A stretch of DNA of 16,178 bases. It comes from JAENVU01 sp031362155 (GTDB lineage Bacteria; Actinomycetota; Acidimicrobiia; IMCC26256; JAENVU01). The notes under the pieces are model-generated. The model was not told the DNA's origin. It did no database searches and saw only the letters and a list, made by a program, of their open reading frames with translations. The DNA lies in NCBI GenBank assembly GCA_031362155.1, contig JANLRZ010000095.1, positions 1 through 16,178 on the forward strand, written 5' to 3'. Position numbers and translations under genes: made by a program. Below are positions 12,233 through 16,178 of the stretch, piece after piece. Position 1 is the stretch's first letter; the number at the start of each line of letters is the position of its first letter.

Positions 12233-13867
12233 CTACTCCACCCCGATGAGGAAGGGGTAGAGCGGTTGACCACCATCGTGCACCTCGACCTCGACCCCGG
12301 GATACCGCGACGCCAGGTGGCCGCGGACGCGCTGGGTGTCGGCGCTGCGCGCGTCGCTCCCGACGAGCACGGTGACGATCTCGGAGTCTTCGGTCACCAG
12401 GGTGTCGAGCAACGCGAACGCCGCGTCGGCAGCCGAGGTCGTGGCAACGCAGATGCCCTCGCGGCTGATCGCAATCCAGTCGCCCTTCCGGATCGGCCCA
12501 CACTCCGCCACGGTGTCACGCACCGACTGCGTCACCTCGCCGGCGGCGGTGCGCGTCACGGCCTCGGCGAGCGCCGCAACGTTGGTCTGCAACTCCGCGT
12601 CGGGGTCGTAGCCCACGAGCGCGCCGAGCGCCTCCACCATCGAATGGGTCGGCACGACCGCCACCGACTTCTCGGTCAGTGCATCGACCTGGCGGGCGAC
12701 CGGCACGATGTTCTTGTTGTTCGGCAAGATGATCACCGAGTCCGATGGGCAGCGCTCCACCGCTTCGAGGATCTGGGCGGTCGACGGATTCATCGACTGC
12801 CCGCCGGCCACGATCTCCTGGACTCCGAGGCTGGCCAACAGGCGTCGGACCCCGTCGCCGACTGCGATCGCGACGACCGCGGTCTCGACCATGTCTTCGG
12901 GCGCGTGCTCCACGACCACCGGGGTCGGTTCGTGGTCGCGGACCCACGCCTCTTCCTCGAGTTCGTCGAGCAAGTCGGTCACGCGGATCTGGCGAGGTCG
13001 GCCCGCCTCGATTCCCGCCTCGATCGCGCCGCCGATGTCGTCGGTGTGGACGTGGCAGTTCCACAGGCCGTCGCCGCCAACCACGACGATCGAGTCGCCG
13101 AGGGCCGCCCAGGACGACTTGAACGCCGGAATCGTCGCGTCGTCAGCATCGAGGAAGTACATGACCTCATACCGCAGCGCCGACAGGTCGCCGGCTGCCG
13201 CGTGCGATTCCACGATCTTGGGCGCGGCGCGCTCGGTCGGTTCGGGCAGCGGTCGACCATCGACGACTTCCAGGAACGCGTCGAGCAAGAGCGTGAACCC
13301 CTGCCCGCCGGCATCGACCACGCCGGCGTCACGCAACACGGGCAACATCTCGGGGGTCTGCGCGACCGCGGTGCGAGCCGCGGCCGCGGCCTCGTCGAGC
13401 AGATCCACCAGGCTGATCCCCGGGGTCTGGGCGCCTTCGGCCGCCTCGGCCGACCAGCGGACCACGGTGAGGATCGTCCCTTCGACCGGGCGCATCACCG
13501 CTTCGTAGGCCGCATCGGAGGCCGTGCGGAGCGCGGTGACAATCTCGTTCGGCCCGGCGGCGCCGTGGGACCGGAACGTGTCGGCCAGACCCCGCAGGAT
13601 CTGGGACAGGATCACGCCGGAGTTTCCCCGAGCCCCCATCAGCGAGCCGTGGGAGATGGCCCGGCAGACCTCGCTCATGTCCTCGGCCGATTCGAGCTCT
13701 CGCACGACGGATTCGACGGTCAGGGTCATGTTGGTCCCGGTGTCGCCGTCGGGCACGGGATACACATTGAGCCGATTCAGGGCTTCCTGATGCAATCGCA
13801 ATGCGTCCCGGAACCGGGTGATGACCCGGCGCACTTCGAGCGCTCCGAGCTGTTCAAGTGCCGCCAT
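12233..13867 (-). CDS. fakA: DAK2-domain fatty acid kinase subunit FakA/YloV type
   Basis: A 544-residue protein of the YloV/FakA family, the ATP-binding subunit that phosphorylates fatty acids held by FakB proteins; the acyl-phosphate joins the PlsX/PlsY route. The N-terminal DhaL (DAK2) kinase domain (about 10-200) holds the metal-binding PVPDGDTGTNM (37-47, Asp40 and Asp42) and GARGNSGVILSQI (78-90). The middle domain (about 225-300) has WNCHVHTDD with Cys271, His272 and His274. The C-terminal domain (about 320-544) shows GGQSMNPST (356-364) and LPNNKNI (381-387), typical of YloV. ATG 13867 has no Shine-Dalgarno but a TACGAT eight bases upstream, so a leaderless message is likely. It heads the fakA-recG-lipoprotein unit and is divergent from rpmB. 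No FakB is present in the window, and the yloU (Asp23) gene that often precedes yloV is absent. Confidence 0.9.
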   Translation of the reverse strand: MAALEQLGALEVRRVITRFRDALRLHQEALNRLNVYPVPDGDTGTNMTLTVESVVRELESAEDMSEVCRAISHGSLMGARGNSGVILSQILRGLADTFRSHGAAGPNEIVTALRTASDAAYEAVMRPVEGTILTVVRWSAEAAEGAQTPGISLVDLLDEAAAAARTAVAQTPEMLPVLRDAGVVDAGGQGFTLLLDAFLEVVDGRPLPEPTERAAPKIVESHAAAGDLSALRYEVMYFLDADDATIPAFKSSWAALGDSIVVVGGDGLWNCHVHTDDIGGAIEAGIEAGRPRQIRVTDLLDELEEEAWVRDHEPTPVVVEHAPEDMVETAVVAIAVGDGVRRLLASLGVQEIVAGGQSMNPSTAQILEAVERCPSDSVIILPNNKNIVPVARQVDALTEKSVAVVPTHSMVEALGALVGYDPDAELQTNVAALAEAVTRTAAGEVTQSVRDTVAECGPIRKGDWIAISREGICVATTSAADAAFALLDTLVTEDSEIVTVLVGSDARSADTQRVRGHLASRYPGVEVEVHDGGQPLYPFLIGVE

Positions 13868-13875
13868 GGCGACGC

Positions 13876-13881
13876 ATCGTA
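13876..13881 (-). promoter_or_regulatory. Candidate -10 box for a leaderless fakA message
   Basis: Minus-strand TACGAT lies eight bases before the ATG at 13867, and the bases between (GCGTCGCC) contain no Shine-Dalgarno. This is the same hexamer and nearly the same distance as before rsmD. No good -35 is seen. Confidence 0.4.
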
Positions 13882-13889
13882 GGCGTCGA

Positions 13890-13920
13890 CTGACCAACTT
13901 CGGCGGCTCCCTGCTACCAT
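13890..13920 (+). promoter_or_regulatory. Candidate rpmB promoter
   Basis: TACCAT at 13915-13920 is preceded by TGC, an extended -10 like that of the yceD promoter. CTGACC/TGACCA at 13890-13896 is a fair -35 match at 18-19 bases. The predicted start lies near 13927, giving a leader of about 90 bases before rpmB. It overlaps the upstream region of the divergent fakA gene. Confidence 0.4.
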
Positions 13921-14014
13921 CTCGGGCTCGTCCGCGCGCGCTCGGGACCCGGTGTCGGGCGCTGCGTCATCCACTGTTCACCCGTCAATCACGTATCAAG
14001 TCGAGGACTTCACC

Positions 14015-14203
14015 ATGGCATCCGTCTGCGAGCTCTGCGGCAAATCCCCGATCTTCGGGAAACGCTTGAGCCACTCGCACCGCCGCTCGAACCGGCGCTG
14101 GAACCCGAATGTGCAACGGGTGCGCGCGGTCGTCAACGGCACGCCCAAGCGGCTCAACGTCTGCACGAGCTGCATCAAGGCCGGCAAGGTTCAGAAGCCG
14201 TAG
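14015..14203 (+). CDS. rpmB: Large ribosomal subunit protein bL28, zinc-binding form
   Basis: Structural 50S protein of 62 residues beginning MASVCELCGKSP. Cys5/Cys8 and Cys50/Cys53 (NVCTSC) form the zinc site of the C-plus form. GHSHRRSNRRW-like residues (here LSHSHRRSNRRWNPN, 18-32) are the rRNA-binding core of bL28. The ATG at 14015 has CGAGGA about eight bases upstream; an in-frame ATG at 13952 would add 21 residues never seen in the family. rpmB next to yloV and recG is a conserved neighbourhood, but here it is divergent from fakA. Confidence 0.97.
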   Translation: MASVCELCGKSPIFGKRLSHSHRRSNRRWNPNVQRVRAVVNGTPKRLNVCTSCIKAGKVQKP

Positions 14204-14205
14204 CC

Positions 14206-14439
14206 ATGCAGGGCGTCGTACGGAGTTTCGATCCCGGCACGGGCGAAGGCATCGTGGTCACCAACGACGCCAACCGCTCCGAGTACCTGCTGGCGTCGAA
14301 CGCACTCGAGGACTCGATTTTTCGGATGCTGCGCCAAGGCCAGCGCGTCAACTTCGACGTCGATGCGTCGGGGCTGGCGACTGCGGTACGCAGCGGAGCC
14401 GAAAAGGACATGGCCCTCCCGCCCGATATTCAGGTGTAG
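14206..14439 (+). CDS. Small cold-shock-domain-like protein
   Basis: A 77-residue protein whose reading frame starts two bases after the rpmB stop, so it is probably translated with it. The pattern GVVRSFDPGTGEGIVV (3-18) followed by RMLRQGQRVNFDVDASGLATAV (40-61) fits the five-stranded cold-shock/OB barrel: a GxVxxFDxxxGxGxI start and a GQxVxFDV fourth strand. The aromatic RNA-contact residues of classical cold-shock proteins are missing: GEGIVV stands in place of GFGFI, and SEYLLA in place of VFVH. It may bind nucleic acid weakly or have another role. No Shine-Dalgarno stands out within ten bases. Family assignment is moderate; the coding call is good because of position and codon use. Confidence 0.75.
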   Translation: MQGVVRSFDPGTGEGIVVTNDANRSEYLLASNALEDSIFRMLRQGQRVNFDVDASGLATAVRSGAEKDMALPPDIQV

Positions 14440-14456
14440 GGGTCTCGGGGCAGCCG

Positions 14457-15869
14457 ATGGAACGCGACGACGACGCCACCCTCGCTGGTTGGCATCGCGA
14501 CCCATCGGGCCGGCACGAACTTCGCTTCTGGGACGGCACCCGCTGGACCGAGCACGTCGTCAGCGAAGGCATTCCCGGCCACGACCACCCGACTCGCAGC
14601 GGTCGACCGTCCGGCGCCGATGCCGTCGCGACGCCAACCCCCGCGCCTCCGCCGATGCCTGACGAACCGGCGGCGACGGCCCCGGTGGTCGCCGACGCGC
14701 CGTCACCCGACGCGCCGACACCCGCTGCGACCATCGAGTCGGTCGAGTCCGTCGTCGACCTCACCGAGGCCGAGCGCCCCCCGACCGCGCCCTCCACTGC
14801 CGAATCGGAACCGCGACCGACGGCCGCGGCCGCACCATCACGCGCGCGTGCCGGCCGGGTCCGACCCGAGTCACCGGCCGAGCCATCCGCAGGACCACCG
14901 GCCGAACCGCCCGCCGCGCCGCCGCCCCCTCGCGCCACCCCGGTCGCGGACGAAGGACCCCCGGCCGAGGCCGTGGCCGAGGTCGTGGTCGAGGAGGTGG
15001 TCGAGCGACCGGCGCCGGAACCGGTGCGAGCCAACGTGCCTCGGTTGGTCGCCGAGCCGCCGAGCGTCGCATCGCCGGCGGGTCGCAGTTCGGGATCCAA
15101 CACGAGCGCGATCGCGGACCCGCACCGTTTCGCGCCCGTGGCATCGACCGCCGGTCGCGTCGTCGGCGTCTCTCCGGTTCCGGTCAAGCGGTACCGACCC
15201 GGCTCACCTCCCGCGAGCCCGTACGTGCGCCCTCGAGCTCTCACCACTGGCACCGGACCGATCGGAACGGTGATCACGCCGTGGTACCGCAAGGCCTCCG
15301 GCTGGCTGACGATCCTGCTGATCACGGCCATCGCCGCGTGTGTCGTCATCGTGGCGGTCTCGTTGAGCGACGACGGTCCCAGCGGCCGGCTCAGCAGCCG
15401 ACCGCCCGCGGCAGCACCGGCGGGAACCAAGGTGATCGAGGGCAACGGCGTTGGTATCGCGGCACCCCGGACCTGGGTCGTCACCACTGATCCGGGCGGA
15501 TCGTTCGGCGCACTCCGGCGCGAGGACTGGGGAACACCACTCGTCGCCACGAACTCGGCCACGGACGAGGCACTGATCGTCGTCCCGCTGCATCACTTGG
15601 CCCACGACCCCCAGGTCGACCCGGCGCTCTTCTGGAGTGATCAGATCCGCGCGGTCGGCACCAAACGAACACCGGTACCGGGCCAGCCGCTGAGTGTCCA
15701 CGGCTTCCGCGCCAATCAGGTGAGCGTGACCACGCCGTCGGAGCCCGCGATCGTGGCCGCGAGCATCGACACCGGCGACCAGACGTTCCTGGTGGCGGTG
15801 ACCGCCACCACGGCCAGTGCCGCGGCCAATCTGTTCGACCAGCTGATCCAAACCTTCGATCCCCGTTAG
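14457..15869 (+). CDS. DUF2510 single-pass membrane protein with long Pro/Ala/Glu-rich region
   Basis: A 470-residue protein of unknown function. The N-terminus carries a DUF2510 domain (about 8-35: AGWHRDPSGRHELRFWDGTRW), an actinobacterial module found on the cytosolic side of many membrane proteins. Residues about 55-205 are a low-complexity Pro/Ala/Glu-rich stretch with an acidic VAEVVVEEVVERP segment (173-185). A membrane helix follows at about 283-303 (WLTILLITAIAACVVIVAVSL) after a basic flank (WYRK), predicting the N-terminus inside and a C-terminal domain of about 165 residues outside. That domain (VIEGNGVGIAAPRTWVV onward) looks like a small alpha/beta sensor or PsbP-like fold, but I cannot name it. 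The start is ATG 14457, with a GGGG stretch upstream and 17 bases after the previous stop. Its TAG overlaps the stop of the convergent gene. Confidence 0.88.
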   Translation: MERDDDATLAGWHRDPSGRHELRFWDGTRWTEHVVSEGIPGHDHPTRSGRPSGADAVATPTPAPPPMPDEPAATAPVVADAPSPDAPTPAATIESVESVVDLTEAERPPTAPSTAESEPRPTAAAAPSRARAGRVRPESPAEPSAGPPAEPPAAPPPPRATPVADEGPPAEAVAEVVVEEVVERPAPEPVRANVPRLVAEPPSVASPAGRSSGSNTSAIADPHRFAPVASTAGRVVGVSPVPVKRYRPGSPPASPYVRPRALTTGTGPIGTVITPWYRKASGWLTILLITAIAACVVIVAVSLSDDGPSGRLSSRPPAAAPAGTKVIEGNGVGIAAPRTWVVTTDPGGSFGALRREDWGTPLVATNSATDEALIVVPLHHLAHDPQVDPALFWSDQIRAVGTKRTPVPGQPLSVHGFRANQVSVTTPSEPAIVAASIDTGDQTFLVAVTATTASAAANLFDQLIQTFDPR

Positions 15870-16178
15870 GCGGCGTGCCCCGGCGAGCGGTTCAGAAACG
15901 CCGACGTCGCGATCGCACAGCGGTCGGCATCGTCCATCCAAGGCGCGTGGCCCGCATCGGGAACCACCTCGAGTGCTGCACCGCTGATCCGGGGAACGAA
16001 CTGACGCGCGACCTCTTCACCCCCGAACGGGTCGTCGGCGCCCCACACGAACAACATCGGTGCGCGAATCCTCCCGAGCACCGCGTCGGACAACACCAGC
16101 GAGTCGTTCATCCCCCGGATCGGGTGCAGGATCGGGGGTGCGGCGTCGATCTCGTTGCGCAGCGTGTCGGTGTGATTC
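15866..16178 (-). CDS. Alpha/beta hydrolase, N-terminus beyond window edge
   Basis: The last roughly 103 residues of an alpha/beta-hydrolase-fold protein. The frame stays open to the window end, so the ATG at 16111 is probably internal: the sequence before it (NEIDAAPPILHPIRG) continues the fold. Visible are the strand and acid loop APMLFVWGADDPFGG, with the catalytic Asp expected at GADD, then the strand LEVVPDAGHAPWMDD with the catalytic His in GHAPW, then the terminal helix. The nucleophile elbow is outside the window. The substrate cannot be told; epoxide hydrolase, haloalkane dehalogenase and esterase relatives share these features. The gene is convergent with the DUF2510 gene; its TAA and that gene's TAG share the four bases TTAG. 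Confidence 0.9.
   Translation of the reverse strand, partial: NHTDTLRNEIDAAPPILHPIRGMNDSLVLSDAVLGRIRAPMLFVWGADDPFGGEEVARQFVPRISGAALEVVPDAGHAPWMDDADRCAIATSAFLNRSPGHAA

Noticed and set aside
12158..13882. Plus-strand open frame of 574 codons opposite fakA
   Set aside because: Antisense shadow of a gene with clear DAK2/YloV motifs; no ribosome binding site and no conserved features.
14800..15010. Repeat array or CRISPR-like structure in the Pro/Ala-rich coding region
   Set aside because: The periodic look comes from recurrent CCG/GCC/GAG codons; there are no fixed-length repeats with unique spacers.
14348..15562. Minus-strand open frame of 404 codons opposite the DUF2510 gene
   Set aside because: Gly/Ala/Thr-rich reverse reading of the Pro/Ala-rich region; the sense frame has a DUF2510 domain and a membrane helix.

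Overview
The window looks like a chromosomal stretch of a high-GC actinobacterium, probably from the Acidimicrobiia side of the phylum (the class assignment is an inference). The signs are strong G/C bias at third codon positions, a SepIVA-like division coiled coil, a DUF2510 membrane protein, and the YceD/RpmF/RNase III/MutM and RsmD/CoaD gene neighbours that also occur together in mycobacteria. I see no tRNA, rRNA, insertion sequence, prophage gene or CRISPR array. No gene-free stretch exceeds 300 bases; the longest is the 176 bases between sepIVA and yceD (3327-3502).

Left block, minus strand, 1-5182. Read in the direction of transcription the order is rsmD, coaD, sepIVA, then a gap with a candidate promoter, then yceD (DUF177), rpmF, plsX, acpP, rnc and mutM (cut by the window edge). 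Spacing is very tight: GTGA overlap of coaD/sepIVA, 4 bases between rpmF and plsX, 11-base overlap of plsX/acpP and 17-base overlap of rnc/mutM. The block combines rRNA modification and processing, a ribosomal protein, CoA synthesis, phospholipid acyl-chain supply, DNA repair and septation.

Middle block, plus strand, 5293-9562. An ECF-like sigma factor overlaps by 8 bases a one-pass membrane protein with a short cytosolic tail and an extracytoplasmic kelch-like propeller, which is a plausible sigma/anti-sigma sensor pair. Then come an uncharacterised 312-residue protein ending in a motif like class II aminoacyl-tRNA synthetase motif 3, a NUDIX hydrolase with a Nudix_N_2-type N-terminal region but no ordinary start codon, and a GNAT-like protein. 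This is the accessory part of the window.

Right block, 9578-16178. On the minus strand a small lipoprotein follows recG, which follows the fakA/yloV-type DAK2 protein. Divergent from these is rpmB, followed by a small degenerate cold-shock-like protein and a DUF2510 membrane protein with a long Pro/Ala/Glu-rich region. At the edge is a convergent, partial alpha/beta hydrolase whose stop codon overlaps the DUF2510 gene stop. FakA, PlsX and ACP together suggest that fatty acids can enter phospholipid synthesis by phosphorylation (FakA with a FakB encoded elsewhere), with acyl-phosphate/acyl-ACP exchange by PlsX.

Three genes (rsmD, fakA and the gene at 7331) have a TANNNT box 6-8 bases before the ATG and no well-spaced Shine-Dalgarno, suggesting leaderless mRNAs. 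The best candidates for something undescribed are the sigma/kelch pair and the synthetase-like orphan with its NUDIX and GNAT-like partners.
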